The notes beneath the pieces are model-generated. The model was not told the DNA's origin, did not search any database, and was given only the letters and a program-made list of their open reading frames with translations. A program made the translations under genes and the position numbers. Below, one piece after another: positions 27,721 through 37,468 of a stretch of 64,000 nt of DNA; the stretch's first letter is position 1; each line of letters starts with the position of its first letter. Source of the DNA: Thermohalobaculum sp039822785 (GTDB lineage Bacteria > Pseudomonadota > Alphaproteobacteria > Rhodobacterales > Rhodobacteraceae); the NCBI GenBank assembly GCA_039822785.1, contig JBCBMO010000001.1, forward strand, positions 124,001 to 188,000, given 5' to 3'.

Positions 27721-27818
27721 TAGCCCGGGCCCGCGGCGCGCGGCACGGGGCGCTTGATGCACCCGGCCGCGCAGCTCACTCCCCCAACCAGCACCGAGTG
27801 GCGCGCGGTCGCCCCGTG

Positions 27819-29042
27819 ATGGCGGCAGGCGGCGGCTTGGCGGGAGACTGCGCGCGGAACATCGCGCTCTATCCCTGGTATCGCTTCTGCCAGTCTCTGC
27901 TCTTTTGGCAGGCGGTCTGGTTCCTGTATTTCCAGGACCGGCTGTCGGCGGCTGAGGCGATCCTTCTCTACGTTGCCTATGACCTTGCGACGACGCTGCT
28001 GGAGGTGCCGTCGGGCTATCTGTCGGACCGTTTGGGCCGGCGCCTGACGCTGATCGCGGCGGCGGTCTGCGGCCTGGGTGGGGCGGGCCTGATTGTGCTG
28101 GGCGACAGCTTCGTCGTCTTCGTGCTCGCTCAGGGGCTGATCGGGGCGAGCACGGCCCTGATGTCGGGCACGGACAGCGCCTTTCTCTACGAGTCGCTCG
28201 TCGCCGAGGGGCGCGCGGCGGAGACCGAGGCGCAGGAGGCGGCGGCCTGGCGCTTTTCCTTTGCGGGCCTCGGCGTCTCAGCCCTGGTGGGCGGGGCTTT
28301 GTGGGCGGTGGACCCTGCAGCGCCCTTTGTGGCGACGGTCGCTGCGGCGGCGGCGGGCATGATCCTGGCCTTGCGCTTCAGCGAGCCGCCGCATGCGGGG
28401 GTCGCGGCCTCCGAAGGGGGGCGGGCGGCCATGATCTGGACCGCGCTGCGCCAGCCGCGGCTGGCCTGGTTCTTCGCGCATTCGGTGTTTCTCTATGTGT
28501 TCAACCATGTCGCCTTCGTCTTCGCGCAGCCCTTCTTGCTCGATGCGGTCGGCGGGGCGGGCGCCGAGGGGACGGCGGCGCTGGTGAGCGGCGGTGTCAC
28601 GGCCTTGACGATGGGGATCTCGGTTGCCGCGACGATGGCGGGCCCCTGGCTGCGCCCGGCGCTGGGGCTGACGGGTCTGTTGGTTGGCGCCTTTGCCGTG
28701 CATGTGGCCCTTGCGCTGGCGCTGGGGTTCGCGGAGGGGGGGATCGTGGTGGCCTTGCTGTTCCTGCGGATGGTCCCCGATGCCATCTGCCGCCCCGTGG
28801 TGATGGCAGAGGTTCAGCCGATGCTGGGCGATGAGGGGCGGGCGACGTATCTCTCGATCCGGGGCCTTTCCGGGCGGCTTCTGCTGGCGGCAAGCCTGTT
28901 CGCGGCCTCCTTCGTCGCGCCGGAGGGCGGGGTCTTGGATCAGGCGGCGCTGCAGACGGTCATGGCGAGCTTTGCGATGGCCGGTCTTGTGGCGCTCACA
29001 TCGCTCGCGCTCTTGGCCAGACGGGCGGGCGTCGCGCGCTAG
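27819..29042 (+). CDS. MFS transporter
   Basis: This protein of about 407 residues has about ten to twelve hydrophobic helices typical of the major facilitator superfamily. The motif-A loop between helices 2 and 3 reads GYLSDRLGRRLTLI, and SGTDSAFLYESLVAEGR follows helix 4, as in drug- or metabolite-efflux MFS proteins of this shape. Substrate is not predictable. The ATG at 27819 is chosen over a GTG at 27798; neither has a strong ribosome site. It lies between acpP and fabF, splitting a pair that is normally adjacent. Confidence 0.85.
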   Translation: MAAGGGLAGDCARNIALYPWYRFCQSLLFWQAVWFLYFQDRLSAAEAILLYVAYDLATTLLEVPSGYLSDRLGRRLTLIAAAVCGLGGAGLIVLGDSFVVFVLAQGLIGASTALMSGTDSAFLYESLVAEGRAAETEAQEAAAWRFSFAGLGVSALVGGALWAVDPAAPFVATVAAAAAGMILALRFSEPPHAGVAASEGGRAAMIWTALRQPRLAWFFAHSVFLYVFNHVAFVFAQPFLLDAVGGAGAEGTAALVSGGVTALTMGISVAATMAGPWLRPALGLTGLLVGAFAVHVALALALGFAEGGIVVALLFLRMVPDAICRPVVMAEVQPMLGDEGRATYLSIRGLSGRLLLAASLFAASFVAPEGGVLDQAALQTVMASFAMAGLVALTSLALLARRAGVAR

Positions 29043-29165
29043 CCGGCCGGTGCCGGGGGAGGATTGGCGCGGCTGCCGGGCTTGGCTACACCGGGGTTGG
29101 ATCGAAACGGATCACGGGCTAGACCCGCTGCCCCGCCTAATGGGGCGCGGATGGAGGAGACGACG

Positions 29166-30431
29166 ATGCGGCGAGTGGTTGTGACGGGCCTTGGCATGGT
29201 GAGCCCGCTGGCCTGCGGGGTCGAGGAGACCTGGTCGCGGGTGCTGGCCGGCCAGTCCGGGATCAACCGCATCGGCTATTTCGATGCTGACCATCTGCCC
29301 TGTCAGATCGCCGGTGAGATCCCGCTGGGCGACGGTAGCGACGGCACCTACAACATGGACGATTGGGTGCCGGCCAAGGATCGGCGCAAGTTCGACCGCT
29401 TCATCACCTATGCCCTGACCGCCGCAGAGCAGGCGGTGCGCGACGCCGATTGGCGGCCCGAGGACACCGAGGGGCAGGAGCGGACGGGGGTTCTCGTCGG
29501 CTCCGGCATCGGAGGGGTCGAGTCGATCGCCGAGACCGCCGTGACGCTGAAGGAAAAGGGCCCGCGCCGGGTTTCGCCCTTCTTCATTCCGGGCGCGCTC
29601 ATCAACCTGTGCTCCGGCCAGATCTCGATCAAACATCGCTTCAAGGGGCCGAACCACGCGGTGGTGACGGCCTGTTCGACGGGCGCCCATGCCATCGGCG
29701 ATGCGGCGCGGCTGATCATGCTGGGCGATGCGGATGTCATGGTGGCTGGCGGTGCCGAGAGCCCGGTCTGCGAGATCTCGGTCGCGGGCTTCGCCGCCTG
29801 CAAGGCGCTGAGCACCGGCTACAACGAGACGCCGGAGAAGGCCTCGAGGCCCTACGACAAGGGCCGCGACGGCTTCGTCATGGGGGAGGGGGCCGGGATC
29901 GTGGTGCTGGAGGAGCGCGAGCATGCGCTGGCCCGCGGCGCCAAGATCTATGCCGAGGTCCTGGGCTATGGCCTGTCGGGCGATGCCTATCACATCACGG
30001 CGCCTGCCGCTGACGGCGATGGCGGGTTCCGGGCGATGTCGGCGGCGCTGAAGAACGCCGGGCTGACGCCGGGGGCCATCGATTATGTGAACGCCCATGG
30101 CACCTCGACCCCGCTGGGCGATGAGATCGAGCTGGGCGCGGTCGCGCGGCTTCTCGACAACCACGCGGCGGCCGTGACGATGAGTTCGACCAAATCCTCC
30201 ACCGGGCACCTGTTGGGGGCTGCGGGCGCGATCGAGGCGATCTTCAGCGTGCTCGCGATCCGCGATCAGGTGGCGCCGCCGACGATCAACCTGGACGACC
30301 CCTCGGTCGAGACGGCGATCGATCTGGCGCCCAATGCCAAGCGCGAGCGGGAGATCAAGGTGGCGCTGTCCAACAGTTTTGGCTTCGGCGGGACCAACGC
30401 CTCGCTGGTGATGGGGCAGCACAGCGTGTAA
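29166..30431 (+). CDS. fabF: 3-oxoacyl-ACP synthase II FabF
   Basis: FabF condenses malonyl-ACP with acyl-ACP. The 421-residue protein starts MRRVVVTGLGMVSPLACG and carries the catalytic triad: Cys in VTACSTGAHAIGDAARL, His in NAHGTSTPLGD and His in SSTKSSTGHLLGAAGAIEA. The end NSFGFGGTNASLVM is the family signature. GGAGGAG precedes the start. mltG follows after 36 bases in the same direction, a common Rhodobacteraceae arrangement. Confidence 0.97.
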   Translation: MRRVVVTGLGMVSPLACGVEETWSRVLAGQSGINRIGYFDADHLPCQIAGEIPLGDGSDGTYNMDDWVPAKDRRKFDRFITYALTAAEQAVRDADWRPEDTEGQERTGVLVGSGIGGVESIAETAVTLKEKGPRRVSPFFIPGALINLCSGQISIKHRFKGPNHAVVTACSTGAHAIGDAARLIMLGDADVMVAGGAESPVCEISVAGFAACKALSTGYNETPEKASRPYDKGRDGFVMGEGAGIVVLEEREHALARGAKIYAEVLGYGLSGDAYHITAPAADGDGGFRAMSAALKNAGLTPGAIDYVNAHGTSTPLGDEIELGAVARLLDNHAAAVTMSSTKSSTGHLLGAAGAIEAIFSVLAIRDQVAPPTINLDDPSVETAIDLAPNAKREREIKVALSNSFGFGGTNASLVMGQHSV

Positions 30432-30467
30432 CCCACGGCACGTAGGGGCCGCGGGGCGGGACGGACC

Positions 30468-31592
30468 ATGGACCAGTTGAAGCCGATCATCGATACGGCC
30501 ATCGCCAACCCCATCGCCAGCGGGTTGGCCGTGGTGATTGCCCTGATGGTGATCTACTGGGTCTTCGGCGGGATCGTGGGGCGCATCTTCCGGGTGCGGA
30601 ACATGGCGGCCCATATGCTGAGCTTCCTGATCGTTGCGGGGCTGGCGGTGGCGGTCTTGGCCAAGGCGGGCCAGGAGATGGTCGTGGCCGAGGGTCCGCT
30701 GGCCGAGGAGACGCTGGTCGTCGTGCCGCGTGGTGCGGGGTTGAACGAGACCTCCGAACTGCTGGCTGAGGCGGGGGCGATCGGCGATCCGATGCTGTTC
30801 CGCCTGGCCGCGGCCTATCGCGGCGATGCGCGGCGCCTGAAGTTCGGGGAGTACCGGCTGGAGCCCGGGATCAGCATCGAGGGGATCCTCGCGAAGCTGA
30901 CCGTGGGCGAGACCGTCAGTTATCGCGTCACCATCGCCGAGGGGCTGACGAGTTGGGAGGCGGTGCAAATCCTCAACGAGGTCGAGGTGCTGACCGGGGA
31001 GATCGCCGAGGTCCCCGAGGAGGGCTCGCTGGCGCCAAATACCTACTTCGTGGCGCGGGGCGATTCGCGCACCGAGGTGCTGCGCCGGATGCAGGTCGCG
31101 CAACAGCAGATCCTCGATCAGGCCTGGGGGAACCGCCAGGCGGCCTTGCCGCTCGCGGGGCCGAATGAGGTCTTGATCCTCGCCTCCATCGTCGAGAAGG
31201 AGACCGGCGTCGACGGGGAGCGGGGGCAGGTCGCCTCGGTCTTTGTGAACCGGTTGAACCGGGGGATGCCGCTGCAGTCGGACCCCACGGTGATCTATGG
31301 GATCACCAAGGGGCAGGGCGGCCTGGGGCGGGGGTTGCGCCGCTCTGAGCTGGATCGGCGAACCGATTGGAATACCTACAGAATTCCGGGCCTGCCGATC
31401 ACGCCGATCGCGAACCCTGGGCGGGAGGCGATCGAGGCGGTCGTGAACCCGGAACAGACCCCCTTCCTGTACTTCGTGGCAGATGGGACGGGGGGGCATG
31501 CGTTCTCGCGCACCCTGGAGGAGCACAACCGCAACGTGGCGGTCTGGCGGCGGATCGAGCGTGAGCGGCGGGAGGCGGCGAGCGGGCAGTAG
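30468..31592 (+). CDS. mltG: Endolytic transglycosylase MltG
   Basis: MltG cleaves nascent peptidoglycan strands and helps set glycan length. The 374-residue protein has the YceG domain with catalytic Glu in ILASIVEKETG (near residue 244), followed by VASVFVNRLNRGMPLQSDPTVIYG and the NTYRIPGLPITPIANPG signature. The N-terminus is longer than usual, with two hydrophobic segments (about residues 17-37 and 48-68) rather than one. A start at 30603 or 30615 would leave one helix. It is probably co-transcribed with fabF. Confidence 0.93.
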   Translation: MDQLKPIIDTAIANPIASGLAVVIALMVIYWVFGGIVGRIFRVRNMAAHMLSFLIVAGLAVAVLAKAGQEMVVAEGPLAEETLVVVPRGAGLNETSELLAEAGAIGDPMLFRLAAAYRGDARRLKFGEYRLEPGISIEGILAKLTVGETVSYRVTIAEGLTSWEAVQILNEVEVLTGEIAEVPEEGSLAPNTYFVARGDSRTEVLRRMQVAQQQILDQAWGNRQAALPLAGPNEVLILASIVEKETGVDGERGQVASVFVNRLNRGMPLQSDPTVIYGITKGQGGLGRGLRRSELDRRTDWNTYRIPGLPITPIANPGREAIEAVVNPEQTPFLYFVADGTGGHAFSRTLEEHNRNVAVWRRIERERREAASGQ

Positions 31593-31787
31593 GCGGCGTG
31601 GGCGGCGGCGCGCCGTCATCGCGCGCTGCAACACCCCAAGCGCTTCAGGGTTGACGGTGCGCCCGGTCCCAGGCACCGATTTGAGCACGCTAGGATATGT
31701 CTCGAAGGGCTGGTTCACCTGCTGGGTGGCCGGCCCTTCGGCGTTTCCGGGCGGCGCATCAGAAAAACAAGAACAAGGGTGCCGATC

Positions 31788-32105
31788 ATGACCAAGACGA
31801 TTCCTGCGGCTGAGCGCCGGGCTATCCGGCTGCGGCGAAAGGCGGCCGAGCGCGGCTTCGACACTGCGATTGCGGGGCTGGAGAGCGCGCTGGCCGAACT
31901 GGCCGAAGCGCCAGCGGAGGCCGATGCCCGGCGCGTGGCCGATCAGGCCTCGCGGACGCAGAAGGCGCTGCAGACGCTGCTGGACTATGACCTGAAGACC
32001 CACGGGGCGGCGGGGCCCGCGCCGGGGGCATTGGACCTGGAGGCCGCCCGTGCCGAGATCGAAGATCGCCTCGCTCGCCTCGCATCTGCGCGAGTTGGGG
32101 CCTGA
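31788..32105 (+). CDS. GTA small terminase subunit (RcGTA g1-like)
   Basis: This 105-residue protein is charged and mostly helical (AERRAIRLRRKAAERGFDTA and TQKALQTLLDYDLK). Position directly before the large terminase matches the R. capsulatus g1 product, identified as the GTA small terminase (TerS), which engages DNA for packaging and in GTAs shows little sequence preference. AAGGG lies upstream of the ATG at 31788; a GTG nine bases earlier is possible. The gene overlaps the large-terminase gene by 56 bases. Similarity to g1 is judged by context and size. Confidence 0.8.
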   Translation: MTKTIPAAERRAIRLRRKAAERGFDTAIAGLESALAELAEAPAEADARRVADQASRTQKALQTLLDYDLKTHGAAGPAPGALDLEAARAEIEDRLARLASARVGA

Positions 32106-33399
32106 TGGCGTGCGCGGGTTTCTGGATGACCTCAGCCCCAATGCCCTGGCGGCGATGCCCTGGCTTTGGGAGCTGTGGGCGCATCCGGAGCATCAGCTCG
32201 CGCCCCAAGGGGACTGGGACATCTGGGTGATCCTGGGTGGACGCGGCGCGGGCAAGACCCGGGCGGGCGCCGAGTGGGTGCGGGCCCGGGTGGAGGGGGC
32301 GACGCCCCTGGCGCCCGGGCGGTGCCGGCGGGTGTGTCTGCTGGGCGAGACGCTGGAGCAGGCGCGCGGCGTGATGGTGGAGGGGGAGAGCGGGCTGATG
32401 GCCGTCTCTCCCCCCGACCGGCGGCCGAAGTGGCGGGCCTCGGAGAACCGGCTGGTGTGGCCGAACGGGGCGGAGGGGCAGGTCTTCTCCGCCGCCAACC
32501 CGGAGGCTTTGCGCGGCCCTCAGTTCGACGCGGCCTGGTCGGATGAACTGGCCAAGTGGCGCCGCGGCCGGGAGGCCTGGGAGATGCTGCAGTTCTGCGT
32601 GCGGCTGGCCGACCGGGAGGGGGCGGCGCCGCGCCAGGTGGTGACGACGACGCCGCGGGACGTCGCGGTGCTGCACGAGGTGCTGGATCAGCCGGGCACG
32701 GCGGTCACCCGGGCGGGGACCGCGGCGAACCGGGCGCATCTGGCGCCGGGCTTTGTGGAGCGGCTGGAGCTGCGCCATGCGGGCACCAGCCTGGCGCGCC
32801 AGGAGATCGCGGGCGAGATCGTCCGCGGAAGGGACGGGGCGCTTTGGACCCCGGCGATGATCGAGGCGGCCCGGGTCGCCGAGGTGCCGACCCTGTCGCG
32901 GGTTGTCGTCGCGGTGGATCCGCCGGTGACCAGCGGCAGCGGGGCCGACGAATGCGGGATCGTCGTCGCGGGGCTGGCCGGAGACCGGGCCTATGTGCTG
33001 TCCGACGAGAGCCTGGCCGGCGCCACGCCGCGCCAATGGGCGGAGGCGGCGGTGGCGGCCTATGACCTTTATGGCGCTGATCGCCTGGTGGCCGAGGTCA
33101 ACCAGGGCGGCGATCTGGTGGAGAACGTGGTCCGGCAGGTGGCGCCCTCGGTCAGTTATCGCGGGGTGCATGCGACGCGGGGCAAGCGGCTGCGGGCCGA
33201 GCCTGTGGCGGCGCTCTACGAGCAGGGGCGGGTGCACCATGCGGGCTGCTTCGCCCTGCTCGAGGATCAGATGACCGATTACGCGGGGCCCGGCACGGGT
33301 GCCGCCAAGAGCCCGGACCGGCTGGACGCGCTGGTCTGGGCGATCACCGATCTCATGCTGGGGGCGCCGGGTGGCGCGCCGCGGCTGCGCCGGCTGTGA
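32050..33399 (+). CDS. GTA large terminase (RcGTA g2-like)
   Basis: TerL is the ATP-driven packaging motor and nuclease. The 449-residue protein has Walker A GGRGAGKTRAGAEWV near residue 65 and the RGPQFDAAWSDELAKW segment, the acidic Walker-B-like site of GTA terminases, near residue 155. The C-terminal nuclease domain includes VVVAVDPPVTSG and a D-G-L-D-like acidic region (DRLDALVWAITDLMLG). A GTG at 32050 with GGAGG six bases upstream is the best start, so it overlaps the small terminase gene and is translationally coupled. Confidence 0.93.
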   Translation: MPRSKIASLASHLRELGPDGVRGFLDDLSPNALAAMPWLWELWAHPEHQLAPQGDWDIWVILGGRGAGKTRAGAEWVRARVEGATPLAPGRCRRVCLLGETLEQARGVMVEGESGLMAVSPPDRRPKWRASENRLVWPNGAEGQVFSAANPEALRGPQFDAAWSDELAKWRRGREAWEMLQFCVRLADREGAAPRQVVTTTPRDVAVLHEVLDQPGTAVTRAGTAANRAHLAPGFVERLELRHAGTSLARQEIAGEIVRGRDGALWTPAMIEAARVAEVPTLSRVVVAVDPPVTSGSGADECGIVVAGLAGDRAYVLSDESLAGATPRQWAEAAVAAYDLYGADRLVAEVNQGGDLVENVVRQVAPSVSYRGVHATRGKRLRAEPVAALYEQGRVHHAGCFALLEDQMTDYAGPGTGAAKSPDRLDALVWAITDLMLGAPGGAPRLRRL

Positions 33400-33423
33400 C
33401 GGCCTAAACTTCGGGAGACACCG

Positions 33424-34659
33424 ATGGCATTCGACTGGATCCGCGCGCGGCCCTCGGCCGCGGGCGCCGATGGGCGTGAGCAAAAGGCGTCGCGTGCCCA
33501 AGAGCACGCGCAGAAAGCATCGCGCGCAGGCCCCGCGATCGCGTTTCAGACCGTGGGGCGGGCGGTGTTCTCGCCCACGGACACGGCCAGCCTGGCGCGC
33601 AACGCCTATGGCGCCAACCCGGTCGGGTATCGCGCGGTGCGGATGCTGGCGGAGGCGGTCGCGACCGTGCCGCTTAGCCTGGTCGAGGGTGGGCGGCGCA
33701 TGGTCGAGCACCCGGTGCTGAGCCTGCTGGCGCGGCCGAACCCCGGCTGCGACGGGCGGAGCTTTCTGGAAGGCGTCGTCGGCCATCTGCTGATCGCCGG
33801 CAATGCCTATGTCGAGGGCGCGCCGGGGGCGATGCTCTGGCCCGCCGAGCTTTATGTGCTGCGGCCCGACCGGATGCAGGTGGTGCCGGGGCCGGATGGT
33901 TGGCCGGTGGGCTACGACTATCGCGTTGGCAGCCGGGTGCATCGGTTCTCGAACACAGCGGAGTGGGCGCGGGTGATGCACCTGCGGGCCTTTCATCCGC
34001 TGGATGATCACTATGGCATGAGCCCGCTGGAGCCGGCGGCGGCGGCGGTGGATGTGCACAACGCGGCGGGGCGTTGGGCGAAGGCCTTGCTGGACAATGC
34101 GGCCCGCCCCTCCGGCGCGATCGTCTTCGGCGCCAAGGACGGCGCGCAGATGTCGGAGGAGCAGTTCCGCCGCCTGCGCGAGGAGCTGGAGGACAACCAC
34201 CAGGGCGCGACCAACGCGGGGCGGCCGCTGCTGCTGGAGGGCGGGCTCGACTGGAAGCCCATGAGCCACAGCCCCAAGGACATGGATTTCCTGGAGACCA
34301 AGTTCGCCGCGGCGCGCGAGATCGCGATGGCGGTGGGTGTGCCGCCGATGCTGCTGGGGCTGCCGGGCGACAACACCTACGCAAACTATCAGGAGGCGAA
34401 CCGGGCCTTTTATCGCCATGCGGTGGTGCCGCTGGCGCGCAAGGTGGCGGCGGCGCTGGCGGGCTGGCTGTCGGCGAATGCCGGGGTCGCGGTCGAGCTG
34501 GAGCCGGATCTGGACCAGGTGCCGGCGCTGGCGACCGAGCGCGAGGCGCTGTGGCGGCGCGTCGGCGATGCCGACTTCCTGACCGTGGACGAGAAGCGCG
34601 CGATGCTGGGCCTGCCGCCGATGCAGACGCCGAGCCCGATGGAGGGCGGCGATGAATGA
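33424..34659 (+). CDS. GTA portal protein (HK97 family, g3-like)
   Basis: The portal is the ring through which DNA enters the capsid. The 411-residue protein has the HK97-portal pattern: RNAYGANPVGYRAVRMLAEA, HPVLSLLARPNPGCDG, LLIAGNAYVEG, the GMSPLEPAAAAVDVHNAA clamp region and a C-terminal GLPGDNTYANYQEANRAF. Near residues 20-36 two copies of a short QKASRA motif form an in-frame repeat not typical of portals. It overlaps the protease gene by eight bases. Confidence 0.93.
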   Translation: MAFDWIRARPSAAGADGREQKASRAQEHAQKASRAGPAIAFQTVGRAVFSPTDTASLARNAYGANPVGYRAVRMLAEAVATVPLSLVEGGRRMVEHPVLSLLARPNPGCDGRSFLEGVVGHLLIAGNAYVEGAPGAMLWPAELYVLRPDRMQVVPGPDGWPVGYDYRVGSRVHRFSNTAEWARVMHLRAFHPLDDHYGMSPLEPAAAAVDVHNAAGRWAKALLDNAARPSGAIVFGAKDGAQMSEEQFRRLREELEDNHQGATNAGRPLLLEGGLDWKPMSHSPKDMDFLETKFAAAREIAMAVGVPPMLLGLPGDNTYANYQEANRAFYRHAVVPLARKVAAALAGWLSANAGVAVELEPDLDQVPALATEREALWRRVGDADFLTVDEKRAMLGLPPMQTPSPMEGGDE

Positions 34660-35176
34660 TCTGTCGCAGGGCCCCTCGGTCCGGATTGCGGCGCCGGCGG
34701 CGATGCCGGGCGTGGTCCAGGGCTATGCCAGCCGCTTCGGCCAGGCGGACCGGGGCGGCGATGTGGTGATGCCGGGGGCTTTTGCCCGCTCGCTGGCGCG
34801 GCTGGAGGCGGCCGGGGAGCGGGTGAGGTTCCTGTGGCAGCACGATCCGGCCCGTCCCGTGGGCGTCTGGCTGCGGGTCGTGGAGGACGCCGTCGGCCTG
34901 CGCGTCGAGGGGCGGCTGCTGGCCGACGTGCAGGCGGGTGCCGAGGCGGCAGCGCTGCTGGGCGCCGGGGCCATCGACGGGCTGTCGATCGGCTATCGCG
35001 TGCGCCGCGCCGAGAGCCGCCCGGGCGGCGGCCGGCGTCTCATCGAAATCGATTTGTGGGAGGTGTCCTTGGTGACGTTTCCGATGCTTCCCACGGCCCG
35101 CGCCAGCCTGAGGGAGCCCTCGGGCGCCCGCGGGATGGCCGGGGTTCTGGCCGCGGCACTGGGTTCGACCCACTAG
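34652..35176 (+). CDS. GTA prohead protease (HK97 family, g4-like)
   Basis: This 174-residue serine protease cleaves the capsid scaffold. Motifs include GYASRFGQADRGGDVVMPGAF, a His-containing FLWQHDPARPVG (catalytic His near residue 66) and DGLSIGYRVRRAES with catalytic Ser near residue 111, matching the HK97-type prohead protease. The gene overlaps the portal by eight bases and is followed by the capsid gene after about 80 bases. Confidence 0.92.
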   Translation: MNDLSQGPSVRIAAPAAMPGVVQGYASRFGQADRGGDVVMPGAFARSLARLEAAGERVRFLWQHDPARPVGVWLRVVEDAVGLRVEGRLLADVQAGAEAAALLGAGAIDGLSIGYRVRRAESRPGGGRRLIEIDLWEVSLVTFPMLPTARASLREPSGARGMAGVLAAALGSTH

Positions 35177-35256
35177 GGCAACCCCGGGCTGAGGCCGCCA
35201 ACCGAGCCCCGATGCGGGGTCTCACCTCTCCAACCCCTGACACGAGACGGGACCTG

Positions 35257-36477
35257 ATGAGCGAGATGATGGACGATATGGACATGGGTGGCGCCGCCAC
35301 CCCGGAAATCGAGACGACTGCCGAGACGGCAGCCGAGGCAAAGGCCGCCGAGTTCCTGGCGGGCTTTGCGCAGTTTCGCGAAGAGCTGAGCGGCGAGATC
35401 GCCCGCATCGGCACCCGGGTTGAGGCGCTCTCTGCCCGTGCCCAGCAGCAGGCCAACCACGAGGCCGCCCGCCCGGCGCTGAGCGCCAAGGCGGAGGTCG
35501 CCCAGCCCCATGCCAAGGCCTTTGGCGCCTATGTGCGCGGCGGCGACGAGCATGCCCTGCGCAGCATCGCGCTGGAGGGCAAGGGTCTGAACACCGGGCT
35601 GCCGGATCAGGGCGGGTTCCTGGTCGATCCGCGCACCTCGGCGGCGATCGAGGCGCAGCTTCGCGGCGCGGGTTCGCTGCGCTCCATCGCGCGGGTCGTG
35701 CAGGTCGAGGCCACCGCCTATGACGTGCTGATCGACCAGAACGATCTGGACGCCGCCTGGCAGGCCGAGACCACCGCCGTCAGCGAGAGCTCGCCCACGG
35801 TGGCGCGGATCTCGATCGCGCTGCACGAGCTGTCGGCCTCGCCCCAGGCGAGCCAGCGGCTGCTCGACGACAGCGCCTTCGACGTGGAGATGTGGCTGGC
35901 GGAGCGCATCGCCGACAAGTTCGGCCGCGCCGAGACGGCGGCCTTCGTCGACGGCGATGGTCTGGACAAGCCCTCGGGCTTTTTGCGCAAGCCCGCGCTG
36001 CCGAACGCCTCCTGGCTGTGGGGCACGCTGGGCTATGTGACGACGGGCGTGCTGGGCGGCTTCGACCTCAACGATCCCGGCGATGCGATCGTCGATCTCG
36101 TCTACTCGCTGGGTGCTGCCTATCGCCAGAACGGCACCTTCGTCATGAACAGCCGCACCGCCGGCGAGGTTCGCAAGATGAAGGACAACCAGGGCCGCTT
36201 CCTGTGGGTCGAGAGCGTGGCCGAGGCGAGCCCGGCGCGTCTGCTGGGCTATCCGGTGGTGATCCTGGAGGACATGCCGGACATCGACGACGACAGCCTG
36301 GCCATCGCCTTCGGCGACTTCGGCCGCGGCTATACCGTCGCCGAGCGTCCGGACACCCGGATCCTGCGCGACCCCTACTCGGCCAAGCCGAACGTCGTGT
36401 TCTACGCCACCAAGCGCGTGGGCGGCGACGTGAGCGACTTTGCGGCGATCAAGCTGCTGAAGTTCGGCGTGGCGTAA
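35257..36477 (+). CDS. GTA major capsid protein (HK97 fold, g5-like)
   Basis: The 406-residue capsid protein has an acidic, helical N-terminal delta domain (about residues 1-100) that the protease would remove. The mature HK97 fold starts around GLNTGLPDQGGFLVDPRTS. SASPQASQRLLDDSAFDVEMW, FVMNSRTAGEVRKMKDNQGR and GYPVVILEDMPDI are typical of the GTA/HK97 capsid family. The ATG at 35257 has GAGACGGG upstream; longer reading frame reaches further up but runs through the protease gene. Confidence 0.95.
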   Translation: MSEMMDDMDMGGAATPEIETTAETAAEAKAAEFLAGFAQFREELSGEIARIGTRVEALSARAQQQANHEAARPALSAKAEVAQPHAKAFGAYVRGGDEHALRSIALEGKGLNTGLPDQGGFLVDPRTSAAIEAQLRGAGSLRSIARVVQVEATAYDVLIDQNDLDAAWQAETTAVSESSPTVARISIALHELSASPQASQRLLDDSAFDVEMWLAERIADKFGRAETAAFVDGDGLDKPSGFLRKPALPNASWLWGTLGYVTTGVLGGFDLNDPGDAIVDLVYSLGAAYRQNGTFVMNSRTAGEVRKMKDNQGRFLWVESVAEASPARLLGYPVVILEDMPDIDDDSLAIAFGDFGRGYTVAERPDTRILRDPYSAKPNVVFYATKRVGGDVSDFAAIKLLKFGVA

Positions 36478-36543
36478 CCACGGCACTGAAACGGGCCCCG
36501 GCGCATGTGGTGCCGGGGCCGCTTCACCCTGAGGGGGTTTCCC

Positions 36544-37119
36544 ATGATCCTGAGCGAGGCGGGCACAGGCCCGGTGCTGCCGCCCTTGGCGGCCTACAAG
36601 GAACACCTGCGCCTGAGCCATGGCTTCGGCGACGAGGGGGGCGAGGATGCCCTGCTCTCGGGTTATCTGGCCGCCGCGGTGGCGGTGATCGAGCGGCGCA
36701 CGGGCCGCGCCCTGGGGCGCCGCGCGTTCTCGCTGGCGGTCTCCCGGCTGGGGCCGGAGGGCTGTGTGATCCTGCCGGTGGGGCCGGTGGAGACGATTTC
36801 GGATGCGACGCTGGAGGCCGGTGGGGCGGCGACCCCGCTGGATGTGAGCGGCTGGTCCGTGGCGCCGGGCAGCACTCGACAGGCGGTGAGCCGGAGCGGT
36901 GCGCCGCTGCCCTCGGTGCCGCCGGGGGGTGTGCTGCGCCTGGGCTTCGACGCCGGGCTCGCGGCGGACTGGGACGGTGTGCCCGCGGATCTGGCCCAGG
37001 CGGTGATGATGCTGGCGGCCGATTTCCATGCCCGCCGCGGCACGGAGCGTGACGGCGACGAGGGCCTGCCCGCGCCGGTGATCGCGCTGACCGCGCCCTG
37101 GCGGCCGGCGCGGCTGTGA
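36544..37119 (+). CDS. GTA head-tail connector (g6-like)
   Basis: This 191-residue protein occupies the connector position and has the family-like segments VIERRTGRALGRRAFSL and VILPVGPVETISDATL, and ends with ITALTAPWRPARL-like sequence (ALTAPWRPARL). This matches the phage head-tail connector family (phiE125 gp8-like) of GTAs. It forms the adaptor ring below the portal. GAGGGGG precedes the start at 36544. Confidence 0.85.
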   Translation: MILSEAGTGPVLPPLAAYKEHLRLSHGFGDEGGEDALLSGYLAAAVAVIERRTGRALGRRAFSLAVSRLGPEGCVILPVGPVETISDATLEAGGAATPLDVSGWSVAPGSTRQAVSRSGAPLPSVPPGGVLRLGFDAGLAADWDGVPADLAQAVMMLAADFHARRGTERDGDEGLPAPVIALTAPWRPARL

Positions 37120-37132
37120 CGGGGGGGCGCTG

Positions 37133-37468
37133 ATGGGACCCCGCTTGGTGCGCCGCATGGCGCTGGAGGAAAAACAGGTCACCGCCGATGGCGGCGGGGG
37201 CGAGACGGTCGCCTGGGTGCACCTCGGTACGCTCTGGGCCGATATGCGCCCCAGCCGCGGCACCGAGGGGCTGATCGGCGGGCGGACCGCCAGCCGGGTC
37301 ACCCACCGGGTGACGGTGCGCGCTGCCCCCGATGGTTCCGCCCGCCGGCCGGTGGCCAGCCAGCGGCTGCGGCTTGGCCAGCGGCTGTTCGACATTTTGG
37401 CGGTGAGCGAGGACGACCCTGCGGGGGCGTACCTGAGGCTCTGGGTCCAGGAGGGGCCGTTGACATGA
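37133..37468 (+). CDS. GTA head closure / head-tail adaptor (g7-like)
   Basis: This 111-residue protein is basic and beta-rich; RVTHRVTVRAAPDGS and RLRLGQRLFDILAVSEDD are typical of the phage head-tail adaptor family (SPP1 gp16-like). It would plug the portal and link to the tail. Its stop overlaps the next gene by four bases. Confidence 0.85.
   Translation: MGPRLVRRMALEEKQVTADGGGGETVAWVHLGTLWADMRPSRGTEGLIGGRTASRVTHRVTVRAAPDGSARRPVASQRLRLGQRLFDILAVSEDDPAGAYLRLWVQEGPLT

Noticed and set aside
31593..31787. A sigma-70-like promoter for the GTA (TTGACG at 31651)
   Set aside because: No -10 element occurs at the right distance, so the promoter could not be placed.
29112..32141. A 1009-residue minus-strand frame over fabF and mltG
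   Set aside because: It is antisense to two well-supported genes and is low complexity.
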